Positions 9,262 to 19,100 of a stretch of 64,000 nucleotides of DNA are shown here, piece by piece. Location: assembly GCF_022163125.1 (NCBI RefSeq), contig NZ_CP091881.1, positions 1,116,001 to 1,180,000 of the forward strand, read 5' to 3'. Both the position numbers and the translations under genes were made by a program. A model generated the notes under the pieces. That model searched no databases, was not told the DNA's origin, and saw only the letters and a list, made by a program, of their open reading frames with translations. The stretch is from Paenibacillus sp. HWE-109 (GTDB lineage Bacteria > Bacillota > Bacilli > Paenibacillales > NBRC-103111). How positions within the stretch are numbered: the stretch's first letter is position 1; each line of letters begins with the position of its first letter.

Positions 9262-10686
9262 ATGGAAAAAACTAAACTTGTTACTTATTCCATACCTAAT
9301 CCAGTTCCGAGGAATAAAGATTTCTTAGTAAACGTGCGGACACCTGGGGGGGATTGGAAAGAATTAGACGTACTTTTAGTGAAAGTCGATATGCACGATG
9401 TTAGGGAAGCAGCAATGGCCAGCTTCGATTTCTGCTGCGAAGTAGAAGTTGAAGTCATCAGCCAGCGCAATGTTATCCAAAACATTGATATTCGTCCCCA
9501 TTCTGCAGGTGTTCTACCTGACACTATTGATCAAGAGCGACTTCGATTCACGTTGAAGCAACCTCAGAAGCTGTCTATTGAGATAAATGGAGATCGTTTT
9601 CATAATTTACATCTGTTTGCGAAAGAAATTCAATCAGAGCAACCCGATCCACAAGGTGCGGGTGTAGTCGTCATCGATCCAGGGATTCATCGAACGGAAA
9701 TGCTGGTTGAACGGTTGAAGTCAGGGATGCATACACTTTATTTTAAACCAGGCATGCATCACATTGAGCAGGTGCTTCTGAACATTCCTTCAGGAATGTC
9801 TGTCTATTTGGCGGGTGGTGCAGTCCTCGTAGGTTCGCTAGTTTGTGATGGTGTAGCGGATGTGAAGATCTTCGGCAGAGGTTTTATATACTTAGCAGAT
9901 TTCGGACGATTCTCTGCTTTCCGAGGCGTGCGCATCATGTACAGCAAGGATATCGAGGTGTCAGGCATCGCCGTCATTGATCCTCCTCACTATAGTATTT
10001 ACTTAGGGCAGTCGGAGCGAGTCCGCATACGAGATTTCGAGTCCTTCAGTACACGGGGCTGGTCAGATGGTATTGATATGATGTCGTGTTGTGACGTAGA
10101 GATCGACAATGTATTTATGCGGAATTCAGATGATTGTATTGCAATCTATGGCCATCGTTGGGGGTACTACGGAGACGCTAAGAATATTACGGTTAAAAAT
10201 TCGGTGCTTTGGGCCGATGTAGCACATCCGACGATGATTGGAACGCATGGCGATTATCATGGTGAAGGAACGTTAATTGAGAATATCCTTTTCGAGAATA
10301 TAGACATTTTGGAGCATCATGAGCCGCAGGACGGGTATCGTGGATGTCTAACGATCAATGCGGGAGATAAAAATATCGTGAGGCATGTGACCTATCGGAA
10401 CATTCGTATCGATCCTTTTGAATTAGGAAGAATTATCGACATTCGTGTGATTTGGAACCCAGACTATAATCCGGTCCCAGGGAATGGCATTGAACATGTG
10501 GAGTTTGACAATATTCGTTATCGCGGGAGCGAGGATGTGGTTTCATCCATCTGTGGATTTGACGAGGACAGGTCTGTCAAAAGTGTCTTAATAAAAGATT
10601 TTTATAGAAACGGTGTAAAAATAACAGGTGCTTCTGAAGGTAAGGTGAACGTTGGATCATTCGTGTCCGATGTGCGATTTGAATAA
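9262..10686 (+). CDS. GH28-like beta-helix glycoside hydrolase
   Basis: This 474-residue right-handed beta-helix enzyme of the polygalacturonase type has no signal peptide, so it is probably cytoplasmic and acts on imported galacturonate-containing fragments. An N-terminal beta domain (to about 125) precedes the helix. GH28-type acidic motifs are visible: SDGID (Asp269, Asp272) and NSDDC (Asp290, Asp291), then a possible His region (GTHGDYHGEG). ATG 9262 was chosen because GGAGG lies upstream and the homologous-looking sequence starts there; an upstream GTG would add a poorly supported 27 residues. It is the first gene of a four-gene operon. Another beta-helix family such as GH49 or GH110 cannot be fully excluded. 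Confidence 0.78.
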   Translation: MEKTKLVTYSIPNPVPRNKDFLVNVRTPGGDWKELDVLLVKVDMHDVREAAMASFDFCCEVEVEVISQRNVIQNIDIRPHSAGVLPDTIDQERLRFTLKQPQKLSIEINGDRFHNLHLFAKEIQSEQPDPQGAGVVVIDPGIHRTEMLVERLKSGMHTLYFKPGMHHIEQVLLNIPSGMSVYLAGGAVLVGSLVCDGVADVKIFGRGFIYLADFGRFSAFRGVRIMYSKDIEVSGIAVIDPPHYSIYLGQSERVRIRDFESFSTRGWSDGIDMMSCCDVEIDNVFMRNSDDCIAIYGHRWGYYGDAKNITVKNSVLWADVAHPTMIGTHGDYHGEGTLIENILFENIDILEHHEPQDGYRGCLTINAGDKNIVRHVTYRNIRIDPFELGRIIDIRVIWNPDYNPVPGNGIEHVEFDNIRYRGSEDVVSSICGFDEDRSVKSVLIKDFYRNGVKITGASEGKVNVGSFVSDVRFE

Positions 10687-10735
10687 GTTGAGTTGTAGTT
10701 AAACAGAGCACCTATGAGTGAGGAGAGAACACAAC

Positions 10736-13111
10736 ATGAAGTTATGTTATCAAGTTCCAGCAGGGAAATGGACAGAGGCGTTACCGCTTGGCAACGGGCG
10801 TCTGGGAGCGATGGTTTTCGGCGGGATAGAAACAGAGAAGCTGCAGTTGAATGAGGACACATTGTGGTCAGGTGCACCGAAGGATGGAACGAATCCAAGA
10901 GCACGAGACATCTTACCCGAGATCCGCGAAAGCATTAATGAAGGTTCATATACGAATGCAGATGTATTAAGTAAAGAAATGATGGGACCTTACACACAAT
11001 CTTATTTGCCGCTTGGCGACCTTAATATTCATTTCTATCACGGAGATCTTGCACAAGATTACTCACGTGAATTAGATATTGAGACGGCAACGACAATTGT
11101 CTCTTATAAAATTGGTGAGGTTACCTATAAACGGACGTATTTTATCTCTTATCCCGATCAAGTAATTGTTCTGCGATTTGAGGCAGATCGACCTAGAATG
11201 CTTAATTTCGGAGTGAAATTGTGGAGCCCACTCAAGCATCATACGGGTGTAGAAGATGATCGACTTGTCTTGAAGGGGAAAGCGCCCGTGCATGTGGACC
11301 CGAATTATTACCGCACGAACAACCCAGTTGTTTACGGGGATGAAGGTATGAGGTTCGAAGGTAGACTTGCGTATCGCGTCGAGAATGGTCAGTCCGTTGT
11401 GAATCAAGATGGCTTGTATATTGAAGGTGCTACGTCAGCTACACTTATCTTCAGTGCAGCTACGAGCTTCAATGGTTTTGATCGTAATCCTGCTGCTGAA
11501 GGCAAGGATCCTTCTTCGATTGTTGAATCTCACGTGACTGCAGCTTTAGAGAAGAGCTACCTCGCGTTATTGAACGATCACATTGACGATTATCGTGCAT
11601 TATTTGATCGTGTTTCATTAAACTTGGGTGCTGCTGATTTAGCCCCAATGAAGTCAACAGATGCTAGAGTTGAAGCTCATGGGGCGAGAGATAAGAAGTT
11701 GGTCGAGCTCTTGTTTCAATTTGGGCGATATTTGATGATCTCCAGTTCACGTCCCGGCACACAGGCTGCAAACCTACAAGGGATTTGGAATAAAGACGTT
11801 CGACCGCCTTGGAGCAGCAACTATACGTTAAATATTAATGCGGAGATGAATTACTGGCTTGCTGAGACGTGCAATTTGGCGGAGTGTCATCAACCGCTGC
11901 TTACGTTCACAAAGAATCTGAGTACAAAGGGAACAATTGTGGCAAAGGTCAACTACGGTGCAAAGGGTTGGACTGCGCATCATAATAGCGATATTTGGTG
12001 CCAAGCTGCACCTGTCGGAGACTATGGAGCAGGAGATCCGGTATGGGCTAGTTGGCCAATGGCGAGTCCTTGGTTAAGTCAGCATCTTTGGGAGCATTAT
12101 GATTTCGGACGCAATGACACTTATCTTCGGGAAATGGCGTACCCGATCATGAAAGAAGCGGCTCTCTTTTGTCTAGATTGGTTGCAAGAGGAACCGGATG
12201 GAAGCTTGATCTCATCGCCCTCAACGTCGCCTGAACATAAATTTATGACGGAAGATGGCTCCCTCGCTGCTGTGAGCAAAGGGGCCGCAATGGACCATGC
12301 GTTAATGTGGGATCTGTTCACGAATTGCGTCAAGGCAGCCAAGGCATTGGGCATGGATGAATCGTTTCAAGCTGAGTTAGAAGCGGCTAAAGCTCGCTTA
12401 TTCCCTTATCAAATTGGGAAGCATGGCCAGCTGCAGGAATGGTTTCAAGATTTCGAGGATCAAGATGTGTTTCACCGACATGTATCACATTTGTACGGCG
12501 TATTTCCAGGTTGCGAACTTACTGCCGAAACGGCGCCTGAGTTGTACGAAGCCGCTCAACGTTCTTTAGAGCGGAGAAGCGACATTGGCACTGGCTGGAG
12601 TTTAGCGTGGAAAATTAATTTATGGGCACGTTTTAGGGATGGAAATCGGGCATTACGCTTAATAGATGATGTCTTTAACCTTGTTCGGGAAGAAAAAGGT
12701 GCTGTTACAGGCGGCGGCGTTTACCCTAATTTGTTCGGAGCTCATCCACCCTTTCAAATCGATGGTAACTTTGGGTTTACAGCTGGTGTGGCAGAAATGC
12801 TCCTGCAGTCTCACGCAGAGGTGATTTATTTGTTGCCAGCACTTCCGGATGATTGGGCTTCTGGGCATGTTAAAGGGCTGCGAGCACGCGGGGGCTTCGA
12901 AATTGATATTTCGTGGGAGAACGGCGAGATTACGAGTGCGACAATACTATCTCTACAAGGCAATTCATGTAACGTGACGTCAGCAATTCCGTTGCAGGTC
13001 GTAGGAAATGGCAATTCAGTAGCAAGTGTGTGCCACGATAACGGAATCGTCACGTTTGAGACGACGGCAGGCATGACGTATAAGCTTGCACCAGTTTTAA
13101 AAGCTTTTTAG
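10736..13111 (+). CDS. GH95 alpha-L-fucosidase / alpha-L-galactosidase
   Basis: This 791-residue enzyme of family GH95 removes alpha-1,2-linked L-fucose or L-galactose from plant glycans such as xyloglucan or rhamnogalacturonan side chains. The family signature is at the N-terminus (WTEALPLGNGRLGAMVFGG, LNEDTLWSG). Residues expected for the inverting mechanism are present: N366-x-N368 in NINAEMNYW, Glu500 in SPSTSPEH, and Asp676 in QIDGNFGFTAG. There is no signal peptide, so it is probably intracellular. AGGAGA lies before ATG 10736; an in-frame GTG at 10718 is less likely. It sits 49 bp after the GH28-like gene. Confidence 0.93.
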   Translation: MKLCYQVPAGKWTEALPLGNGRLGAMVFGGIETEKLQLNEDTLWSGAPKDGTNPRARDILPEIRESINEGSYTNADVLSKEMMGPYTQSYLPLGDLNIHFYHGDLAQDYSRELDIETATTIVSYKIGEVTYKRTYFISYPDQVIVLRFEADRPRMLNFGVKLWSPLKHHTGVEDDRLVLKGKAPVHVDPNYYRTNNPVVYGDEGMRFEGRLAYRVENGQSVVNQDGLYIEGATSATLIFSAATSFNGFDRNPAAEGKDPSSIVESHVTAALEKSYLALLNDHIDDYRALFDRVSLNLGAADLAPMKSTDARVEAHGARDKKLVELLFQFGRYLMISSSRPGTQAANLQGIWNKDVRPPWSSNYTLNINAEMNYWLAETCNLAECHQPLLTFTKNLSTKGTIVAKVNYGAKGWTAHHNSDIWCQAAPVGDYGAGDPVWASWPMASPWLSQHLWEHYDFGRNDTYLREMAYPIMKEAALFCLDWLQEEPDGSLISSPSTSPEHKFMTEDGSLAAVSKGAAMDHALMWDLFTNCVKAAKALGMDESFQAELEAAKARLFPYQIGKHGQLQEWFQDFEDQDVFHRHVSHLYGVFPGCELTAETAPELYEAAQRSLERRSDIGTGWSLAWKINLWARFRDGNRALRLIDDVFNLVREEKGAVTGGGVYPNLFGAHPPFQIDGNFGFTAGVAEMLLQSHAEVIYLLPALPDDWASGHVKGLRARGGFEIDISWENGEITSATILSLQGNSCNVTSAIPLQVVGNGNSVASVCHDNGIVTFETTAGMTYKLAPVLKAF

Positions 13112-13146
13112 GATATGAAACGTTAAGGAATGAAGGAGTGAATGAG

Positions 13147-14700
13147 ATGAATGAAATATCATTAAGTCCAGTATGGGTAGCTGATTTAGGGGATGGCAAG
13201 TATCGTAATCCGATTCTTCATGCGGATTATTCCGATTTGGATATTATACGAGTCGGAGACAGTTTTTATATGACAGCCTCTAGCTTTGTTAGTACGCCCG
13301 GACTTCCGATTCTGGAATCGAAGGATCTTGTAAACTGGACGATTATCGGACACGCAGTTGACAGGCTTCCATCCGGATATGATGAGAGCGTTCGTCACGC
13401 TCAGGGCATTTGGGCACCAAGTATTCGTTATCATGACGGGATGTTTTGGATATTCGTCAGTACACCAGATGAAGGTGTGTTTATGACACAAGCGAAGGAG
13501 GCTTCTGGACCTTGGTCTGAACTTCATCTTGTAAAGGAAGTTAAAGGATGGATTGACCCTTGTCCGATGTGGGATGAGGATGGCCAGGCTTACTTGATAC
13601 ATGCTTATGCGTATAGTCGATGCGGATTCAACAGCAAGTTGAATTTATGCAAAATGAAGAGTGATGGAACCGCATTGTTAGACGATGGAGTCGTCGTTTT
13701 CGATGGAACAGATAAACATCCTACTATTGAGGGCCCCAAACTTTACAAACGAAATGGGTATTATTACATTTTTGCTCCTGCAGGAGGAGTTGCAACAGGC
13801 TGGCAGACTGTGCTTAGATCCAGAAACATCTTCGGTCCGTTTGAAGATCGGATTGTCATGCATCAAGGAGATACGCAAATTAACGGTCCACACCAAGGTG
13901 GTTATGTAGAACTCGATTCTGGAGAATCTTGGTTTGCTCATTTTCAAGATTCCGGAGCGTATGGGCGTATTGTTCATCTTCAGCCTATGACTTGGCAGGA
14001 TGATTGGCCAATAATTGGCGAAGATACGAATGGAGATGGAATCGGCGAGCCCGTCATGTTTCATAATAAACCGAATGTTGGACCGCATTCATGGCCTATA
14101 ACCGTTCCGAATACTTCAGATCATTTTGAAACAAGCAGTCTCGGACTTCAATGGCAATGGCAGGGGAATAAGAAAGCGGAGTGGTACTCATTTGACGTTA
14201 GCCCTGGTAATCTACGTCTGTATGCCAATACACATCATGCTAATTTTTTTGAAACACCAAATATTTTATGTCAAAAGTTTCCGGCTCCCGTTTTTACAGC
14301 TACAACTAAGTTGAATCTAGAATCACGTGAAAGAGCTTTTTTTCAGTCAGGAATGACTGTATTCGGGCATGAATTTGCATATATGGCTGTGGAGCAAAGT
14401 GGGTTCAACAAGCGGATGGTTGTAGTCGAAGGAAATCGTAATGATGTTGAAAAATTAACTGCTAGCTTTGAGCTTGAGAACTCGCTTTCGTCGGTTTATA
14501 TACAAGTTCATGTTGCTGCTGGAGCACTATGTACGTTCCATTTCAGTTTAGATGGGATCGAATATCAACAGATTGGAGATCCATTTGTTGCCAAGCCTGG
14601 AGGGTGGGTAGGTGCAAAGATTGGACTTTTCTGTTCACCAATAGGGTATGAATCGGAGAATGATTTTGTTGACTTTGAATGGATAAGTATTAAAGAGTAA
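13147..14700 (+). CDS. GH43 beta-xylosidase / arabinofuranosidase
   Basis: This 517-residue GH43 five-bladed beta-propeller enzyme has a C-terminal beta-sandwich (about 325-517). The propeller shows the usual order: NPILHADYSDLDIIR (catalytic base Asp), HAQGIWAPSIRY, WIDPCPMWDEDGQAYL, and TIEGPKLYK with the general-acid Glu. It is expected to release xylose or arabinose from imported oligosaccharides, and its exact specificity is open. AAGGAG lies 8 bp before ATG 13147; the GTG at 13138 lies within that site. It is the third gene of the operon, 35 bp after GH95. Confidence 0.9.
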   Translation: MNEISLSPVWVADLGDGKYRNPILHADYSDLDIIRVGDSFYMTASSFVSTPGLPILESKDLVNWTIIGHAVDRLPSGYDESVRHAQGIWAPSIRYHDGMFWIFVSTPDEGVFMTQAKEASGPWSELHLVKEVKGWIDPCPMWDEDGQAYLIHAYAYSRCGFNSKLNLCKMKSDGTALLDDGVVVFDGTDKHPTIEGPKLYKRNGYYYIFAPAGGVATGWQTVLRSRNIFGPFEDRIVMHQGDTQINGPHQGGYVELDSGESWFAHFQDSGAYGRIVHLQPMTWQDDWPIIGEDTNGDGIGEPVMFHNKPNVGPHSWPITVPNTSDHFETSSLGLQWQWQGNKKAEWYSFDVSPGNLRLYANTHHANFFETPNILCQKFPAPVFTATTKLNLESRERAFFQSGMTVFGHEFAYMAVEQSGFNKRMVVVEGNRNDVEKLTASFELENSLSSVYIQVHVAAGALCTFHFSLDGIEYQQIGDPFVAKPGGWVGAKIGLFCSPIGYESENDFVDFEWISIKE

Positions 14701-14733
14701 TTTAGGCATTTTTATAACGTGAGGAGATGCGAA

Positions 14734-15870
14734 ATGCATAAGAAACTAAATGACACAGATCAGTATTGGCTAGATTGTACTTGGGAAAAGATACAAGTGA
14801 AAATGTCCGCAGAATGCGAACGCGTAGGTGATCATATTCCTTATGTTCCAGTTAATGGAGAATATCGTGAAGATAAAGGAGATACGGATATTTATTGGTG
14901 GACCAACGGCTTCTGGCCGGGCATGTTGTGGCATATGTATCAAGCTACCCAAGAAGAACCTTACAAAACTGCAGCAGAAGGAGTAGAACGTCGTTTAGAT
15001 GCAGCGTTAGAGGGGTTCGAGGGATTGCATCATGATGTTGGATTCATGTGGTTGCATTCCGCGGTTGCAAACTACCGGTTGACGGGTAATGAAAGAAGTA
15101 AAACACGCGGATTGCATGCGGCTAACCTATTGGCTGGCAGATACAATCCAAGGGGCCGTTTTATTCGGGCTTGGAATGACGATTGCACAGGCTGGATCAT
15201 TGTAGACAGTATGATGAACATTCCCTTGTTATATTGGGCGAGCATGGAGACGAATGACCCGCGGTTTCGTTTTATCGCGATGGATCATGCAGATACGGTA
15301 CTGAGTCGAATTGTGCGTTCCGATGGGTCATGTAACCATATTGCCATTTTGAATCCAGAGAACGGTGAACTATTGGAAGCACCGGGAGGACAAGGTTTTG
15401 CATCTGGATCAGCATGGTCCAGAGGACAGTCCTGGGCGCTGTACGGCTTTGCTTTGAGCTATCGTTACACGAAGGATGACCGCTATCTGAGCGCTGCAAA
15501 AAGCATCGCTCATTACTTCATCACTCAAGTGTCCACAACGGGTTTCGTGCCGTTAGTTGACTTCCGCTCACCTGAAGAACCAGTGAAATGGGATACAACG
15601 GCAGGTCTCTGCGCAGCATGTGGGTTACTTGAACTTGCCGAGACAGTACCAGAGCTTGAGCAACCGGTCTATCGCAATGCTGCGATTCGGATTTTACAAT
15701 CAACGGATGAACGCTTCGCGAACTGGAACCCGAACGAAGATGCGATTATTTCAGGTGGGACAGAAGCGTATCACAGTATAAAGAACAACGAGGTTCCTAT
15801 TATTTACGGTGATTATTTCTTTATTGAAGCTGTACTGCGTCTCAAAGAAAAGCATGTTCTTATTTGGTGA
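14734..15870 (+). CDS. GH88-family unsaturated glucuronyl hydrolase
   Basis: This 378-residue (alpha/alpha)6-barrel enzyme hydrates and so cleaves unsaturated uronic acids left at oligosaccharide ends by lyases. Family features include WWTNGFWPGMLW near the start, GLHHDVGFMW with Asp101, IIVDSMMNIPLL with Asp158 (the two expected catalytic Asp), and SAWSRGQSWALYG. There is no signal peptide. It is the last gene of the operon, with GAGGAGA before ATG 14734. Its presence implies that a polysaccharide lyase supplies the substrate, and the secreted lyase gene follows directly. GH105 is a related alternative. Confidence 0.88.
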   Translation: MHKKLNDTDQYWLDCTWEKIQVKMSAECERVGDHIPYVPVNGEYREDKGDTDIYWWTNGFWPGMLWHMYQATQEEPYKTAAEGVERRLDAALEGFEGLHHDVGFMWLHSAVANYRLTGNERSKTRGLHAANLLAGRYNPRGRFIRAWNDDCTGWIIVDSMMNIPLLYWASMETNDPRFRFIAMDHADTVLSRIVRSDGSCNHIAILNPENGELLEAPGGQGFASGSAWSRGQSWALYGFALSYRYTKDDRYLSAAKSIAHYFITQVSTTGFVPLVDFRSPEEPVKWDTTAGLCAACGLLELAETVPELEQPVYRNAAIRILQSTDERFANWNPNEDAIISGGTEAYHSIKNNEVPIIYGDYFFIEAVLRLKEKHVLIW

Positions 15871-15931
15871 TTTTTTGATGACTAGGTACTATCTATGATG
15901 ACTGTCGATTGGTATGAGATTATTATAAGAT

Positions 15932-15956
15932 GGCCGATTCAATTGGATCGGTCTAT
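15932..15956 (+). terminator. Hairpin after the GH28-GH95-GH43-GH88 operon
   Basis: GGCCGATTCAA pairs with TTGGATCGGTC (two G-U pairs), followed by a T/A-rich stretch. It is a plausible terminator between the operon and the lyase gene. Confidence 0.5.
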
Positions 15957-16000
15957 TCTTAAATTACAATGAATCGTGTAAAAGTACTATATATGGAATA

Positions 16001-16154
16001 AGAAAGCGCTATTAAAATTGATAGTAAAGGGGGATGGATGAATTGAAAGCGTAACCATGATGGGAATAAACATTAAACGATTAGTCAATGGAAGGAGCAA
16101 CAAGATGAAGTCTAAATCAGCATTTCTATTTGAAAATGTAAGAAAGCGTTTGCT
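16001..16154 (+). promoter_or_regulatory. Three cre-like sites around the lyase start
   Basis: AGAAAGCGCTATTA (16001-16014), TGAAAGCGTAACCA (16044-16057, 13 of 14 to cre consensus) and AGAAAGCGTTTGCT (16141-16154, 13 of 14) lie within 155 bp. The last is inside the signal-peptide coding region, where a bound CcpA would act as a roadblock. This suggests tight catabolite repression of the secreted enzyme. The evidence is motif matching by eye. Confidence 0.6.
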
Positions 16155-19100
16155 TGCAGTAGTTTCGGCAACGAGTATCATAATGTCGCTTGTACCGATT
16201 GGCTCTGTTTCTGCCGATACCATCGGCACAAGCAATCTGGTACAAATTAATGAAACGGTTAGTAATGGTTTTACCCATCCAGGTATCGGCTTTACCAAAG
16301 CGATACTCGAAAACGCGAGAGATCAGGTGATGGCGCAAAAAGAGCCCTGGTATTCGGGGTATTTGTCAATGGCCAATTCCGATGCTGCTTCGAAAACGGT
16401 TACATCAAGCAACCAAAGCTCAGCGGATCCCAATAAACCGGGTACAGATGCTTTTGACTGCCAATGCTTTGAGCCGAAATTTATTTCTGATGGCTTGAAG
16501 GCGTATACACAGGCGATGATGTATTATTTTACCGGCGATGAGACCTATCGGGCCAATGCGCTGCATATTATCCGCATTTGGGAACAGATGGATCCTGCAA
16601 AATACAAATTTTATACGGATGGGCAGATTCATGCAGCGATCCCAGCCAACCGGATGATAAGTGCGGCTGAAATATTGCGATATACCAGCTATCAGAATCC
16701 GGCGAATGCATGGACGGATCAAGATACCACCCTATTTACGAATAATTTGATTGTTCCGTTGACAGAAACGCTATTTCATAGTCCGGATTACTTTATGAAC
16801 CAGTTTAATTATCCACTGTTCGGAGCTATGGCTGGGTATATCTTTACTGATAACAGAGACAGATATAACGAGTCAGTCGAATGGTTTACAGTTAATAAGA
16901 CGGCCAAAGATCAAGGCTTCAATGGATCGGTCAAGCGCTTGCTCCGAATTGTCGATCGCAACGACGCGACGGGCGAGCCGGTTACGCCGCACCTTGAGCA
17001 TATGGAGATGGGAAGGGACCAGGCGCACGCCGGCGGGGACATAACCAATTTTGGCCTCCTCGCGAGGCAGTTGACGGCCCAGGGAACTAAGGTGGATCCG
17101 ATAGAAGGAACCCCATCCACCAAAGCGGATGCCGTAGGACCGTATGAGTTCCTGAATGATCGAATTTTGGCGGGTGCCGACTATTATTGGCAGTTCATGC
17201 TCGGTTACGATACGCCCTGGACGCCGGTTGCGTACGCTATTAGTCCCGATGGAACGATAAGGGATACCTATAATACCTTATCAGGCGGCTATCGCGGTAG
17301 ATTTGTCAATAATAATATATGGTATCTCTTCTATTACTACAAGTATATCAAAGGGGTCGATATTGCGGCAAAGGCTCCCTATTTTTATGAAGCATTCACC
17401 AAGAGGCTTCCCCAAGATGTTGGTAAATGGAACAACGTGGACGGCGGAGGAGACGAGTGGCTCTATTATCCTGCGGCGGCAGCGGCTGACGCGGCAACTT
17501 ATGCCGAAAAGACGCCACCAGTTGGTTTGGTTAAGCTCGCGGATAGGGCCACAATATTAAATACTAATACGTCTATCATGCAAGAAGGCAATACTTCCTT
17601 TGTCAGATTGAACGCGACGCCGGAAGGAACTTCTTCGCCCGTTACTCACGGGGCACTTACCGAGAACATGATCGGAATTAAAATTCGGACCAATGGCGTA
17701 GCAACATTGGAAGTAAGAGGTAATCCAGAGGAGACCATATGGCCGCTATTAGCACAGATCACGCTTCCGGACACGAAAGGGCAGTGGCAATATGTCACCC
17801 TTAACAAGGTAACATTGGATACGATCTACTATTTAAATGTCAAAGGACCTGCAGGAACCACGGTTGATATGGAGCATATCCTGAAAGCGGCTGATCAGAA
17901 GCTGACGCCGCCGGCATTTAACGCTGGAAATTCAGATTTGAATCTGTATACCTATGCCGGTTCGCCGGTTCAACTTGATTTCTCTGCTACGGATGCAAGC
18001 GGCACGGAAGTTGTTTCGTATGAGCTGCAGAATAATCCGAGCGGGCTTGGAATTAACAATGATACAGGCGCATTTTCTTGGCAGCCTACGCAAGCCGGGG
18101 ACGTTTCCTTTGTTGTCTTGGCTTCCGATGGTACTACAGTAGCAACCAAGAACGTGATGATTCATGTAGCTAATGACCGTGCTTCTGCCGTTCAAGCCGT
18201 CATTACTCCCTATGATCCCAATGCCATTTATTCGTCTGCATCGCTTGCGGCATATCAAGCGGAGTATGCGAAGACCATCAGTCAGATAAACGGCACATCC
18301 GATGAAGCTTTCAATCAGCAATTGAAATCCCTGAGGAGCGTAGTACTCGGTCTTGATTTGGTGACACAATTAAGAGCGGACGGCAGCATGCATTACTCCG
18401 GTAAAGTATTTTGGTCCAGTTGGGGTTCTGATATTAAAAATATGGATGATTTGGATAATTCAACTGGTTCTTCGTTGAGTACAGCACTGGGTTCTCCACC
18501 CCATTTATATCATATTGTGGATTTTGGTCCCGATTATAAAGTTTCAGCTTACAAATTCGGATTCTTTAGCAATATCTTTACGGATCGCGTTGCAAACTCC
18601 ACGGTATACGGATCGAACGATGGGGAAACCTGGACCAGGATGACACCGGGAGTAACGCAGATGACTCAAGCCTTTCAAACCCTTGATGTCGATCCTGCGT
18701 ACCAGAATGTGAAATATCGCTATCTTAAATTGGAAATGATTCAGCCGTTACCTGACGTTCTTTATGGCATAGTGCGGAATTTCCTGGAGTTAAGGGATTT
18801 CGATATTTATGGTACGGGCTATGAGATTGGGAATAAGATAAAGTCCGTATCGATTGGTTCGGATCAAAGCGTAAACGGCAAAATTTCCACAGGCGATACG
18901 GCAAAAGTTAGGATTACAGCAAAAGAACCCATCCAGAACGTAAAGGTCAAGATTCAAGGCATTGATGCAACGGTCAGCACGACGGACAATATCAGTTGGA
19001 CGGCTGTGGCAAAGATAAATGGAAATGAAACAACCGGCTATATGAAAGTATCTGTTGACTATCAGAAGAATGATGGAACGGATGGAGACACCATGTATGG

